In this document: positions 19,965 through 30,769 of the stretch, piece after piece
How the letters are laid out: the number at the start of each line of letters is the position of its first letter
How positions within the stretch are numbered: the first letter of the stretch is position 1
Assembly: GCF_902459585.1 (NCBI RefSeq)
Contig: NZ_CABPSC010000016.1
Location: 53,311 to 117,310 of the forward strand
Length of the DNA: 64,000 nt
DNA from: Pandoraea nosoerga
Lineage (GTDB): Bacteria; Pseudomonadota; Gammaproteobacteria; Burkholderiales; Burkholderiaceae
Direction: 5' to 3'
Translations under genes and position numbers: made by a program
Notes under the pieces: model-generated
The model's input: the letters and a program-made list of their open reading frames with translations, nothing else
Told to the model about the DNA's origin: nothing
Databases searched by the model: none

Positions 19965-22043
19965 ATGAATACGCCGCAAACCAATCCTCTGCTCGATACC
20001 GAAGGTCTTCCCCGCTTTGCCGACATCCGCCCCGAACACGTGACGCCCGCCGTGGACGTGCTGCTCGAGCGTGCGCGCGCAGCGGTCGATCGCGCGGCCG
20101 ATCCCGCGACGCCGGCGACCTGGGCCAATATTCTGGACGCGGTCGAAGACGGCACCGAGGGTCTGGGCCGCGCCTGGGAAATCGTCGGTCACCTGAATGC
20201 CGTGGCCGACACGCCCGAATTGCGCGCGGCTTACAGCGAGAATCTGCCTCGCGTGACGGAGTTTTCGGCGAGCGTCGGCCAGAACCTGGCACTGTTCGAA
20301 AAGTACAAGGCCATCGCTGCCGGCCCCGAATTCGCGGGGCTCTCCCCCGCGCGCAAGAAGATCCTCGAAAACGAGATGCGCGGCTTCCGCCTGGGCGGCG
20401 CCGAACTGCCGGAGGATAAGAAACCGCGCTTCGCAGAGATTCAGGAAGAACAGGCGCGCCTGGCCAAGAACTTCTCCGACCATGTGCTAGACGCGACCAA
20501 CAGGTTCTCGCTGGTGATCTCCGACGAAAAAGAAATCGCCGGCCTGCCCGAGGACGACAAAGCCGCCGCCCGCGCAGCGGCAGAACGCGATGGCGTGGAA
20601 GGCTGGAAATTCACGCTGCACTTCCCGTCGTATTTCCCGGTACTGCAGTACGCCGACAACCGCGCGTTGCGCGAGACGCTCTATCGCGCGAATGTGACAC
20701 GCGCGTCCGAACTCGGGCCGGAGTTCGGCAACGGCGAAGCGGATTGGGACAACACCGACATCATCGTCGAGCAACTCGCACTGCGCCGCGAAGAGGCGCA
20801 GATGCTCGGATTCAAGAACTACGCCGAAGTCTCGCTCGAACCGAAGATGGCCGAGTCGCCGGCCCAGGTGCTCGAGTTCCTCGAAGATCTCGCGCGTCGC
20901 GCACGCCCCTACGCCGAAAAGGATTGGGCCGAGTTGCAGGCCTTCGCGGCGAAGTCGCTTGGCATCGACAAGCTGGAACCGTGGGACACCGCTTACGCAT
21001 CGGAAAAACTGCGCCAGCAGCGCTATGCGTTCTCGGAGACCGAAGTCCGCCAATACTTCCCGCTGCCCAAGGTACTCGAGGGTCTGTTCCGCGTGGCCGG
21101 CACGCTGTTCGACGTGACGATCCGCCCGCAGGATGCCGAGACGTGGCATCCGGACGTGCGCTTCTATCGCATCGAACGCGATGGCGAACTGATCGCCCAG
21201 TTCTACATGGACCTCTTTGCCCGCGAAGGCAAGCGCGGCGGCGCCTGGATGGACAGCGCGCGCACGCGCAAACGCCTGCACGACGGCAAGCTGCAAACTC
21301 CGGTGGCCTATCTCGTCTGCAACTTCCCGGCCCCGGTGGGCGGCAAACCCGCGCTACTGCCGCACGACGACGTCATCACCCTGTTCCATGAGTTCGGCCA
21401 TGGCCTGCACCACATGCTCACGCAAGTGGAAGACGCAGGGGTGGCAGGCATCAACGGCGTGGAATGGGACGCGGTCGAACTGCCGTCGCAGTTCATGGAG
21501 AACTTCTGCTGGGAATGGGATGTGCTCGAACACATGACGGCCCATGTCGACACCGGTGCGCCGCTGCCGCGCGCACTATTCGACAAGATGGTCGCCGCGC
21601 GCAACTTCCAGAGCGGGCTGATGATGCTGCGCCAGTTGGTGTTCTCCGACTTCGACATGCATCTGCACTACGATTTCGATCCGCGCGGCAAGGAGTCGGT
21701 GCTGGCGCTTTCGCGTCGCATCAATGACCGGCTGCACGTCACGCCGCAGGCCGAATTCTCGCGCTGGCCGAACACGTTCAGCCATATCTTTGCCGGGGGC
21801 TACGCCGCGGGGTATTACAGCTACAAGTGGGCCGAGGTACTGTCGGCGGACGTGTATGCGGCCTTCGAGGAAGCGGCCAAGGTGAGCGGCTCGGTGCTCG
21901 ATACAGCGACCGGTGCGCGCTATCGAGATGAAATTCTCGCCGTCGGGGGAAGCCGTGAAGCGATGGAATCGTTCATCGCCTTCCGGGGCCGTGCACCGCA
22001 GGTGGACGCGCTACTGCGCCACAGCGGGATGTCGGCCAACTAA
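19965..22043 (+). CDS. prlC: Oligopeptidase A, M3 zinc metallopeptidase
   Basis: A 692-residue cytosolic peptidase that degrades oligopeptides, including cleaved signal peptides. The zinc site HEXXH appears as LFHEFGHGLHHML at about residue 475, followed by the conserved ELPSQFMENFCWE with the third zinc ligand. The late GYAAGYYSYKWAEV segment is typical of M3A. ATG 19965 was preferred over an in-frame GTG at 19950; neither has a clear ribosome site, so this choice is uncertain. Full family length. Confidence 0.95.
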   Translation: MNTPQTNPLLDTEGLPRFADIRPEHVTPAVDVLLERARAAVDRAADPATPATWANILDAVEDGTEGLGRAWEIVGHLNAVADTPELRAAYSENLPRVTEFSASVGQNLALFEKYKAIAAGPEFAGLSPARKKILENEMRGFRLGGAELPEDKKPRFAEIQEEQARLAKNFSDHVLDATNRFSLVISDEKEIAGLPEDDKAAARAAAERDGVEGWKFTLHFPSYFPVLQYADNRALRETLYRANVTRASELGPEFGNGEADWDNTDIIVEQLALRREEAQMLGFKNYAEVSLEPKMAESPAQVLEFLEDLARRARPYAEKDWAELQAFAAKSLGIDKLEPWDTAYASEKLRQQRYAFSETEVRQYFPLPKVLEGLFRVAGTLFDVTIRPQDAETWHPDVRFYRIERDGELIAQFYMDLFAREGKRGGAWMDSARTRKRLHDGKLQTPVAYLVCNFPAPVGGKPALLPHDDVITLFHEFGHGLHHMLTQVEDAGVAGINGVEWDAVELPSQFMENFCWEWDVLEHMTAHVDTGAPLPRALFDKMVAARNFQSGLMMLRQLVFSDFDMHLHYDFDPRGKESVLALSRRINDRLHVTPQAEFSRWPNTFSHIFAGGYAAGYYSYKWAEVLSADVYAAFEEAAKVSGSVLDTATGARYRDEILAVGGSREAMESFIAFRGRAPQVDALLRHSGMSAN

Positions 22044-22084
22044 CGGCGTCTCGGCGCCCTGAACTTCTGGCAACCGGGCGTCCC

Positions 22085-22148
22085 GGCTTTGAGGCTTTGA
22101 GGCTTTGAGGCTTTGGGGCTCTGGGGCTTTGCGGCTTTGCGGCTCTGG
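22085..22148. repeat. 8-bp tandem repeat between prlC and a secreted protein gene
   Basis: Eight adjacent 8-bp units with the consensus GGCTTTGA, then GGCTTTGG, GGCTCTGG and GGCTTTGC variants. It begins 41 bp after the prlC stop. The period is not a multiple of three and no gene covers it. Confidence 0.88.
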
Positions 22149-22317
22149 GCCGGGCGTTTGGCCTTTTCAGCGTTCGGGCACCCGGGCGTTTGGCGCTCGC
22201 GTGCACGAACGATGACGCAGCGAGTGGCGCTGGATAGTTCACCGATGTCTCGCCGGCATGCCGTTTCCTCACCGCCATAGGCGAAGGAGCGACGCGCCGT
22301 GGCGCTGAACCAGGCGG

Positions 22318-22938
22318 TCAGCGATCGTCGTCGCAGCCGTTGGGCCGCCACACGTAGGTGTTCGTTTCCCGATCAAGGCAGCGCGCGGCCTGAAAGCGGA
22401 TCGTACAGCCGTTCTCATACGTCCGGGTGCATTCACCGTTCACGCAGCGCGTCTGCATGCGAACGACTTGCCCCGTTGGAATCCGGCACTGGACCTGCGC
22501 AGGCAGGCCTGCTGGCGTCGGGGGCAGACGCTTTCCGGGGCGCTGCCCCTCGTCGAACCACCGTTGGGCGCCGTCGGTCGTACACTGCCCGCCGCGCTGG
22601 CAGACGGCGAACGCATCCTGCAATGCCGCTTCCTGCGTCTCACCGAGCGCAATGCCGACCTCGCCATTGCTCGCGTGTACGACCGCCCAGTAGGCCGGAC
22701 CATTGCCCGCCATCATCACTTCGCATCGCCCTCCCCGGCTGCCGGCACCGAGCCGGCTTCGGCAGCGCTCCAGCACGGCCAGCTTTGCCTTGGCCATCGA
22801 CGTCTGGTTCGTCACATAGACGAGTCGAACGCCGCCCGCCGAGCGCACGCCGGCTACGGCGGAGGCGGCGTCGGCCGGTGCGCAGGTCAGCATCATCAGA
22901 CCGGCACAGATCATCGGGAGCGGGCGCAAGCGTGTCAT
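22318..22938 (-). CDS. Secreted cysteine-rich protein, DUF4189-like
   Basis: A 206-residue protein with a signal peptide (about 1-24, ending near APADA-A), so probably periplasmic or exported. The AYWAVVHASNGEVGIALGET and AALQDAFAVC segments resemble DUF4189 domains, which have no known function. The second half has paired cysteines (CRIPTGQ, CVNGECTRTYENGC, CDDD), suggesting disulfides. ATG 22938 was chosen because it places the signal peptide at the terminus. The upstream extension of 15 codons looks unlikely. No operon partner is seen. Confidence 0.7.
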   Translation of the reverse strand: MTRLRPLPMICAGLMMLTCAPADAASAVAGVRSAGGVRLVYVTNQTSMAKAKLAVLERCRSRLGAGSRGGRCEVMMAGNGPAYWAVVHASNGEVGIALGETQEAALQDAFAVCQRGGQCTTDGAQRWFDEGQRPGKRLPPTPAGLPAQVQCRIPTGQVVRMQTRCVNGECTRTYENGCTIRFQAARCLDRETNTYVWRPNGCDDDR

Positions 22939-23113
22939 CGGATCGAGGCCGCGAGGGCAGCAGAAATGAGGACAGATCCGCATCAGACCATATCCGCGCG
23001 CCCGATCAAGCCCGGAGCAAAGGGTAACTTGCCCGCCTTATGTCCTGAAGTCCCCGGTTTTCCGGCGGAAGCGTCCACTCTGAGACCCGGCAAAGACGGC
23101 GCACCCGAAAGCG

Positions 23114-23150
23114 AAACAGGCGGTGCATCTTTCGATGTCACCGCCTGTTT
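23114..23150 (-). terminator. Terminator after the purA-phosphoribosyltransferase unit
   Basis: A 12-bp perfect stem (23114-23125 with 23139-23150), extended by three more inner pairs, lies 64 bp after the phosphoribosyltransferase stop. A T-rich stretch follows on the minus strand. Confidence 0.75.
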
Positions 23151-23213
23151 GCCGAGGCATATCGGTCGTTCCGTGCCGCTCGACCTCACCGGCCGTCGCC
23201 ACCTTGTCTCGGC

Positions 23214-23750
23214 TCAGGTCCCGCGTTTGATCCACGCCGCCAGATTATGCGGACGCAGCGTGTCGTACTCTTCGAACGGCTGATGAATCCACGGGTTCGT
23301 CGGCAGGAACTCCACCGCGTAATCCGGCGCCACCTTCGAGCAGGCCTTGTGCCACAGCACGGCCGAGCGCACGTCCGAAACCTTCGGGAAACGCTCCTTC
23401 AGGTGCTGGCCCACACGCTCGAGCGTCACACCCGAGTCGACCAGATCGTCCACCAACAGCACGCGGCCTTCCAACTCGCCGCGCGTGATGGTGATGTACT
23501 GGGCAATGTCGAGATCACCGCGAATGGTACCTTCGGCTTCCCGATACGAACTCGTCGCCAGAATGGCGAGCGGCACGTCGTAGATGCGAGCGAGCTGGTC
23601 GCCCACGCGCAAACCGCCACGGGCCAGACACAGGATCTTGTCGAACTTCCAGTTGGACTCGTAGACCTTGAGCGCCAGACGCTCGATCAGCCGATGGTAG
23701 TCTTCCCACGAGACCCAGAGGTTCTTATCGTCGTTTTGGGGCAGATTCAT
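23214..23750 (-). CDS. Purine-type phosphoribosyltransferase
   Basis: A 178-residue type I phosphoribosyltransferase. The PRPP-binding loop is GRVLLVDDLVDSGVT at about 95-109, and ARGGLRVGDQLAR precedes it. The hood is short, as in xanthine/hypoxanthine enzymes. Its place right after purA (27 bp apart) suggests purine salvage with hypoxanthine, guanine or xanthine as base. The exact base cannot be told from sequence. Confidence 0.87.
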   Translation of the reverse strand: MNLPQNDDKNLWVSWEDYHRLIERLALKVYESNWKFDKILCLARGGLRVGDQLARIYDVPLAILATSSYREAEGTIRGDLDIAQYITITRGELEGRVLLVDDLVDSGVTLERVGQHLKERFPKVSDVRSAVLWHKACSKVAPDYAVEFLPTNPWIHQPFEEYDTLRPHNLAAWIKRGT

Positions 23751-23777
23751 GGTGTGCCTTGCCAGTCCTACGGAAAT

Positions 23778-25148
<1,371 letters not shown>

Positions 25149-25192
25149 CTACCCGTGTTGGCGTGCGCCAGTGCCGCTTTTTTCAGCGGGAG

Positions 25193-26353
25193 TCACCAGG
25201 GTGTCACCACCCACTGGCCATCTTTCTCGACGAGCACCCGATCTCCGGTGAACTCCTCGAAATCCTGATCGTGACCGGGCAGCATGCGGATGACGACCTC
25301 GCCCGCATCACGCAGGCTGTCGATCTTGGCGCGCAGGCCCGGCACATCGTCCGCCGGGGCAAGAATCGCGGTACTGCGGGCTTCCACCGGCGAAATCGCC
25401 GCCAATTCGCGCAAATCGAGCGAAAAACCGGTCGCCGGTCGGTCACGCCCGAACGCCTGCCCCACCTTGTCGTAACGCCCGCCGCGAGCGATCGCGTTGG
25501 GAATGCCGTCGACATACGCCGCGAACATCACCCCGCTGTGGTACTGGTAACCGCGCAAATCGGCCAGGTCGATCGACAGGACGGCCGGACCGTCCTTGCC
25601 CTGCGACGCGGCCAGGTAAGCCAGATCGTCAAGCGCCGCCGTCACGCCAGGCAAGTCCGGCAGCGCCTTGCGAGCCCGCTCGAGCGTCTCCGACGGCTCA
25701 CCATACAACGTGGTCAAGGTCAGCAGCGCCTCGCGCAGGTGCACCGGCAGGTTCTGCGTCAGCGCTTCGAGTTGCGGCACGTCCTTGGTGGCGAGCGCGC
25801 CGAACAACTGGCTTTCGATGGCTTCGGCCGCCGGCACGCCCTCGATCAGCGCTTCGAGCACGCCCGCGTGGCACAAATCGATACGAATCTGCTTGAGCCC
25901 GGCCAGTTGCAGGCAAAACAGCAGCAATTCCTGGATTTCGAGATCCGCTTCCAGACCGCTGTGACCGAAGATTTCCGCCCCGATCTGAAACGGCTCGCGC
26001 GTGGCCAGCAGGTTGCGCGGCCGGGTAAAGAGCACGCTGCCCGCATAGCACAGACGCGTCACGCCCTTGCGATTGAGCAAGTGGGCGTCGATGCGGGCGA
26101 TCTGGGGCGTGATGTCCGCGCGCAGCCCCATCGTGCGGCCGGAGAGCTGGTCGACCAGCTTGAACGTGCGCAGGTCGAGGTCATGCCCGGTGCCGGTGAG
26201 CAGCGACTCGACGTACTCGAGCATCGGCGGCATGACCAGTTCGTAGCCATAGGTGCGGAAACGGTCAAGCATGAGCCGGCGCAGATCTTCGATCTTGCGC
26301 GCCTCGGACGGCAGCACGTCGGCGATATTTTCGGGGAGTAGCCAGTTCGGCAT
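25193..26353 (-). CDS. hisZ: ATP phosphoribosyltransferase regulatory subunit
   Basis: A 386-residue HisRS paralogue without tRNA charging activity that partners the short HisG to form the first enzyme of histidine synthesis. It starts [25 protein letters not shown] and has the class II motif 2-like [15 protein letters not shown]. The motif 3 region [21 protein letters not shown] is present. Compared with HisS at 34 kb it lacks the C-terminal anticodon domain. The hisZ-purA neighbourhood is standard in betaproteobacteria. Confidence 0.95.
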   Translation of the reverse strand: MPNWLLPENIADVLPSEARKIEDLRRLMLDRFRTYGYELVMPPMLEYVESLLTGTGHDLDLRTFKLVDQLSGRTMGLRADITPQIARIDAHLLNRKGVTRLCYAGSVLFTRPRNLLATREPFQIGAEIFGHSGLEADLEIQELLLFCLQLAGLKQIRIDLCHAGVLEALIEGVPAAEAIESQLFGALATKDVPQLEALTQNLPVHLREALLTLTTLYGEPSETLERARKALPDLPGVTAALDDLAYLAASQGKDGPAVLSIDLADLRGYQYHSGVMFAAYVDGIPNAIARGGRYDKVGQAFGRDRPATGFSLDLRELAAISPVEARSTAILAPADDVPGLRAKIDSLRDAGEVVIRMLPGHDQDFEEFTGDRVLVEKDGQWVVTPW

Positions 26354-26390
26354 GGGTATTTCGGTATTCAGGCGGCGCGAGCGAGCGCCT

Positions 26391-26582
26391 TTAGTGATCG
26401 GCCAGCAGCATGAGCATCAGCCCCAGCGCGACGGCGGCCAGGCCGAAGAAACGGATCTGGCCGGATGGCATTTCCGTTATTTTACGAAAACTTTGCCGCC
26501 ACCGGTCCGGCGCGACAAACGGAAACATTCCCTCGACGATCAGCATGAGGGCCAAAGCGAGAATTATCGTGCTGCTGGTCAC
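26391..26582 (-). CDS. Small membrane protein, DUF2065/YjeT-like
   Basis: A 63-residue inner-membrane protein with two hydrophobic segments ([17 protein letters not shown], and [17 protein letters not shown]) around a [15 protein letters not shown] loop, the DUF2065 signature. Function is unknown; the gene usually lies beside hflC. The GTG at 26582 was chosen because an ATG eight codons upstream sits inside the terminator hairpin of hflC. Ribosome-site evidence is weak for both. Confidence 0.72.
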   Translation of the reverse strand: MTSSTIILALALMLIVEGMFPFVAPDRWRQSFRKITEMPSGQIRFFGLAAVALGLMLMLLADH

Positions 26583-26596
26583 AGGGAGACTCGGCC

Positions 26597-26633
26597 AAAA
26601 TGCCACCGCCCGCGATTGACGCGGGCGGTGGCT
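26597..26633 (-). terminator. Strong hairpin after hflC
   Basis: A perfect 13-bp stem (26603-26615 with 26621-26633, loop of five bases) lies 22 bp after the hflC stop and is followed by ATTTTGG. It should terminate or attenuate transcription before the DUF2065 gene. Confidence 0.75.
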
Positions 26634-26654
26634 GCTACTCGGGTGTCAAAGGCG

Positions 26655-27554
26655 TTATTTTCCCGCTTTTCCGGTCGATGCGCCAGCGCCGCCCGATCCC
26701 CGCATGAAACGGAAGAAGTCGCTGTTCGGATCGGCGATGATCACGTCCTTTTTGTCGCGGAAGGTGGCCTTGTACGCTTCCAGGCTTTGATAGAACTGGG
26801 CGAACTGCGGATCGCGTCCGAAGGCCTGCGCATAGATGCTGGCCGCGGCGGCATCGCCCTCGCCCTTGACCTGTTGCGCCTTGGCGTATGCCTCGGCCAC
26901 CACCACGTCACGCTGACGGTCGGCATCGGCGCGAATCTGTTCGGCCTCGGCAGCACCGGTCGAGCGCAGTTCGTTGGCCACGCGCTTGCGCTCGGCCGCC
27001 ATCCGGCTATACACCGAATCGCTGATGCCCGCGGCCAGGTCCACGCGGCGCATGCGCACGTCGACGATCTGGATGCCGACCTGCGCCGCATCGTCGCCGA
27101 CCTTCTGCTTGACCCACTGCATCACCTGCTCGCGCTGCGACGAGACCACTTCGGTCACCGTTCGCTTGGTGAAGGCTTCCTGCAGGGCCGAGCGAATCTG
27201 CTGCGTCAGGCGATCCTGCGCCAGGCGATTGTCGCCCTTGAAACTCACGTAGAACTTGCGCGGGTCGACGATGCGCCACTTCACGTAGGAGTCGACGATC
27301 AGGTTCTTCTTCTCGGCCGTGATGAAGCGCTCCGGCTCCGGGTTGTCGATGGTCATGATGCGCTTGTCCAGATACAGCACGGTCTGGAGCGGCGGCGGCA
27401 GCTTGAACTTGAGGCCGGGCTGGCTGTAGACGTCCTTGATCTCGCCGAGCGAAAACACCACGGCATAACGACGCTGATCCACCACGAACATGGTCGAGGC
27501 GAGCACGATCAACAGTACGATCAGCGCGACGATAACGGTTCCAATACGGTTCAT
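26655..27554 (-). CDS. hflC: HflC, membrane protease modulator
   Basis: A 299-residue membrane-anchored SPFH/prohibitin-domain protein that forms the HflKC complex around FtsH and moderates its proteolysis. One N-terminal membrane segment (about 6-24) is followed by the SPFH domain beginning DQRRYAVVFSLGEIKDVY. A long helical coiled-coil region with AERKRVANELRSTGAAEAEQ follows. It ends 12 bp after hflK, so the two are co-transcribed. Confidence 0.95.
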   Translation of the reverse strand: MNRIGTVIVALIVLLIVLASTMFVVDQRRYAVVFSLGEIKDVYSQPGLKFKLPPPLQTVLYLDKRIMTIDNPEPERFITAEKKNLIVDSYVKWRIVDPRKFYVSFKGDNRLAQDRLTQQIRSALQEAFTKRTVTEVVSSQREQVMQWVKQKVGDDAAQVGIQIVDVRMRRVDLAAGISDSVYSRMAAERKRVANELRSTGAAEAEQIRADADRQRDVVVAEAYAKAQQVKGEGDAAAASIYAQAFGRDPQFAQFYQSLEAYKATFRDKKDVIIADPNSDFFRFMRGSGGAGASTGKAGK

Positions 27555-27566
27555 GCGCTTATCCCC

Positions 27567-28901
27567 TTAGCGTGAATCGCGGTCGCGGTTGCGCAGTGCC
27601 GCGCGCGATCGATCATGGTCGACATCGTTGTTGTCATCAGCCGCCGGCGCACCGGCGGCCGGCCCCGTGCCCGCGCCGGAAGCGGGGGCCGGGCCCGACG
27701 CGTCCGTGCGCGAGCGCTCCATGATCTTGTCCAACGGCAGGTACAACAGGCTGTTGTTCTTCGAGTCCACCATGATCTTCGTGGTGCGCGAGTAGATTTG
27801 CTGCATCGTGTCGAGATACATGCGCTCGCGGATCACGCCCGGCGCCTTGGCGTAGGCTTCCTGCACCGACTTGAAGCGATCGGCGTCACCCTGCGCCTGC
27901 GACACGACGCGCGCCTTGTAGGCGGCCGCCTCTTCCGTCAGACGCGACGCCGTACCCTTGGCGCGAGGAATCACGTCGTTGGCATACGCCTGCGCCTCGT
28001 TCTTCGCGCGCTCCAGATCCTGCCCCGCCTTCACGGCGTCGTCGAACGCCGCCTGCACCTGCTCGGGCGGCTGCACGCTCTGCATCGTCACGCTGGTGAC
28101 CAGAATGCCGGTCTTGTAGCTGTCGAGAATGCGCTGAATCGACGTGACCAGTTCGTTGGCGATTTCCTCGCGGCCGGCGTAGAGCACGAAGTCCATCTTG
28201 CTCTTGCCGACGATTTCGCGCACCGCCGTCTGCGCGGCCAGATTGACCGACGACTCGGCATCCACGTTGTTGAACAGGAACTCGGTCGCGTCCTTGATGC
28301 GGTATTGCACTGCAAAGCGCACGTCGATGATGTTCTCGTCGCCGGTGAGCATCGACGAGTCCTTCAGGTCGGTGTCGCGAATCGTGTTCGAGCGGCCGAT
28401 TTCGACCGACCGGATCTGCGACATGTTGACGATTTCGACCGACTGGAAGGGATACGGCAGACGCCACTGGATGCCCGAGGTCGTCGTGTACTTGTACTTG
28501 CCGAATTGGGTGACGACCCCGACCTGGCCTTCCTGCACGATGAAAACGCCGGTCGCGAGCCAGATCAGAAACGCGAGCGCGATGACCACGCCTACGCCAA
28601 TGCCCGAGCCGCGCGAACTGCCGGGAAGATTGCCCGAGCCGCCGTTGCCGCCCCCGCCGTTCTTGCGGCCGAAGATGCGGTTCAGCCGCCGGTTGAAATC
28701 GCGCCAGAGTTCATCGAGGTCAGGCGGGCCGTCCTGCTGCGGGCCCTGCGGCCCGCGCTGCGGCTCCTTCGGATCCTGCGAATTCGGGTTGTTCGCACGA
28801 TCGGGGCGGTTCGGCTCCTGATTACCGGACGGCGTATCGCCGCCGCCGTCCCGCCCCCAGCGCGGGTCGTTCAGGGAGAAGATCAAGCCAACTCGTCGCA
28901 T
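27567..28901 (-). CDS. hflK: HflK, membrane protease modulator
   Basis: A 444-residue partner of HflC in the FtsH-modulating complex. The cytoplasmic head has SLNDPRWGRDGGG, then a Pro/Gln/Asn-rich stretch and the DLDELWRDFNRRLNRIFGRK segment. A membrane segment (about 100-122) leads to the SPFH domain at GQVGVVTQFGKYKY. The ATG at 28901 was preferred because the family starts with MRRVG-like or shorter leaders; another ATG lies six codons upstream. The C-terminus is an Ala/Pro/Asp-rich tail. Confidence 0.93.
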   Translation of the reverse strand: MRRVGLIFSLNDPRWGRDGGGDTPSGNQEPNRPDRANNPNSQDPKEPQRGPQGPQQDGPPDLDELWRDFNRRLNRIFGRKNGGGGNGGSGNLPGSSRGSGIGVGVVIALAFLIWLATGVFIVQEGQVGVVTQFGKYKYTTTSGIQWRLPYPFQSVEIVNMSQIRSVEIGRSNTIRDTDLKDSSMLTGDENIIDVRFAVQYRIKDATEFLFNNVDAESSVNLAAQTAVREIVGKSKMDFVLYAGREEIANELVTSIQRILDSYKTGILVTSVTMQSVQPPEQVQAAFDDAVKAGQDLERAKNEAQAYANDVIPRAKGTASRLTEEAAAYKARVVSQAQGDADRFKSVQEAYAKAPGVIRERMYLDTMQQIYSRTTKIMVDSKNNSLLYLPLDKIMERSRTDASGPAPASGAGTGPAAGAPAADDNNDVDHDRSRAALRNRDRDSR

Positions 28902-29140
28902 CAAAGCTCTTGGAAGCATAGGTAGAAGCGTGGTGACTGAAGCGGTCTTGGCGGTGCGACCGGCGCGCTGCTTCGGAGCGCGCATGCTGCCGGTTCGCGC
29001 GTGGTTCCCGAATCTGGTGTGCCGATCGGCGGCCTTGCCCGGCCTCCGTCTAGTCTCTTGCCAGTTCGTCACCCGCGTCGGGCCGTGCTGCCGGTATTCC
29101 CCGTGGCAGCCTGCCTCTCACGGTGCGACGTCTCGTGTTA

Positions 29141-30343
29141 TCAGTCTTCTGCGCGCGGCTCGTCGTCCAAACGGTCGATGAGCCGGACATCGGGCGCTTC
29201 GTGCTGCGATTGTAACCCAGCAGTGCCGGCGACAACCGCCTCGCTGATGGCCTCGCGCAGCAGGTCCAGCCCTTGTCCCGTGCGTGCGCTCAGGAAGACT
29301 CGCGTGATACGCCCGGCTTCGTCCCGCTCGATTCTCGGCCCTTGAGCGGCCAGCTCCGGCACCGCGTCGATCTTGTTCCAGACGAGGATCTGCGGGATGT
29401 CCGCCGCATCGATCTCCGCCAGCACGGCGTTGACCTCGGCCATCTGCTCCTGGCGCACCTGACTCGAGGCGTCCACCACATGCAGCAGCATGTCGGCGTG
29501 CACCGTCTCTTCCAGGGTTGCCCGGAACGCCGCCACCAGTTGGTGCGGCAACTCGCGGATGAATCCGACAGTGTCGGACAGCACGATGTTCCCCGCCTCG
29601 CCCAGATAAACGCGACGCGAGGTCGTGTCGAGCGTGGCGAAGAGCTGGTCCGCCGCATAGGCGTTGGCCTTCGTCATCGCGTTGAACAACGTGGATTTGC
29701 CTGCGTTCGTATAGCCGACGAGCGAAATCGACATGGTGCCGCTGCGCTGACGCGCGCGGCGCTGCGTGTCGTGCTGACGGCGCAGCTTGGCCAGACGTGC
29801 CTGCAGCGACTTCACGCGCTCGCCCAGCAGACGCCGGTCCGTTTCGAGCTGCGTCTCGCCCGGCCCGCGCAGGCCGATACCGCCCTTCTGACGCTCCAGG
29901 TGGGTCCAGGCGCGCACCAGGCGCGTGGACAGGTACTGCAGTTGCGCCAGTTCGACCTGCAGCTTGCCTTCGTGGCTCTTCGCGCGCTGGGCGAAGATAT
30001 CGAGGATCAGGCTCGTGCGGTCGACGACACGGCGCTGCAGCAGGTGTTCGAGATTGCGCTGCTGCCCGGGCGTCAGGGCGTGATTGAAGATGACCAGCTC
30101 GACGTCGTACTCGGCGATGGCCTCGCGCAGCTCCTCGGCCTTGCCGCTGCCGATGAACAGCTTCGCGTCCGGGCTGTGTCGGCGACCGGTAATGGTCACG
30201 ACAGGCTCGGCGCCTGCGGATTGCGTCAAAAGATCGAGTTCTTGCAGACTGGCGTCGAAGTCGAGTTTGCCGAAATCGATGCCGACGAGCGCGGCGTTGG
30301 TGGTCAAGCTACGCTGGGGATGGGTATTGGGACTGTTGGACAA
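29141..30343 (-). CDS. hflX: HflX, ribosome-associated GTPase
   Basis: A 400-residue GTPase that binds the 50S subunit and splits stalled or heat-damaged ribosomes. The N-terminal domain (to about 185) ends with a helical part and GLRGPGETQLETDRRLL. G motifs are GYTNAGKSTLFN (G1), DTVGFIRELP (G3) and NKID (G4). Lies 64 bp downstream of hfq, from which a hairpin attenuator separates it. Confidence 0.95.
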   Translation of the reverse strand: MSNSPNTHPQRSLTTNAALVGIDFGKLDFDASLQELDLLTQSAGAEPVVTITGRRHSPDAKLFIGSGKAEELREAIAEYDVELVIFNHALTPGQQRNLEHLLQRRVVDRTSLILDIFAQRAKSHEGKLQVELAQLQYLSTRLVRAWTHLERQKGGIGLRGPGETQLETDRRLLGERVKSLQARLAKLRRQHDTQRRARQRSGTMSISLVGYTNAGKSTLFNAMTKANAYAADQLFATLDTTSRRVYLGEAGNIVLSDTVGFIRELPHQLVAAFRATLEETVHADMLLHVVDASSQVRQEQMAEVNAVLAEIDAADIPQILVWNKIDAVPELAAQGPRIERDEAGRITRVFLSARTGQGLDLLREAISEAVVAGTAGLQSQHEAPDVRLIDRLDDEPRAED

Positions 30344-30367
30344 GAGCGGGCGATGGGGAAGAGAAAT

Positions 30368-30402
30368 TCGCCCGGCCGGAGGAAACTCCCGGTCGGGCGA
30401 GC
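30368..30402 (-). terminator. Attenuating hairpin between hfq and hflX
   Basis: A stem of about 14 pairs (30369-30382 with 30387-30401, one bulge and a GAAA loop) is followed on the minus strand by the T-rich ATTTCTCTT. It starts seven bases after the hfq stop and should let more hfq than hflX RNA accumulate. Confidence 0.72.
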
Positions 30403-30407
30403 CTGAA

Positions 30408-30644
30408 TCAGGACTGCTCGGCTTCCGGATGGAAATTCACCGGACGCGCAGGCACGACCGTCGAAATGGCATGCTTGTAGACCATTTGCGTGACCGTGTT
30501 GCGCAGCAGGACGACATATTGGTCGAAGGACTCGATGTTCCCCTGCAGCTTGATACCGTTGACCAGATAGATCGAGACGGGAACATGCTCCTTACGCAAG
30601 GCGTTCAGAAACGGGTCTTGTAGAAGTTGCCCTTTGTTGCTCAT
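30408..30644 (-). CDS. hfq: RNA chaperone Hfq
   Basis: A 78-residue Sm-like protein that forms a hexameric ring and helps small RNAs pair with messages. It starts [19 protein letters not shown] and contains the Sm2 motif YKHAIST. The residues that line the proximal face (QDPFLN, YKH) are all present. A GGAG box lies six bases before the ATG. First gene of the hfq-hflX-hflK-hflC block. Confidence 0.97.
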   Translation of the reverse strand: MSNKGQLLQDPFLNALRKEHVPVSIYLVNGIKLQGNIESFDQYVVLLRNTVTQMVYKHAISTVVPARPVNFHPEAEQS

Positions 30645-30769
30645 AAGTTACTCCATTGTATTTTTAGCAGATGACCGTACGCCAGGGCGTGTGCGCGCTT
30701 CCCGCCCTGACTCCCACACTATAGCTGATTTTGCTAGGCTCGCCAGCAAAACCCCGCCCGGGACTGGCG

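Noticed and set aside
22085-22148. Repeat array as a CRISPR
   Set aside because: The units are 8 bp long and adjacent without spacers, and no cas gene is present.
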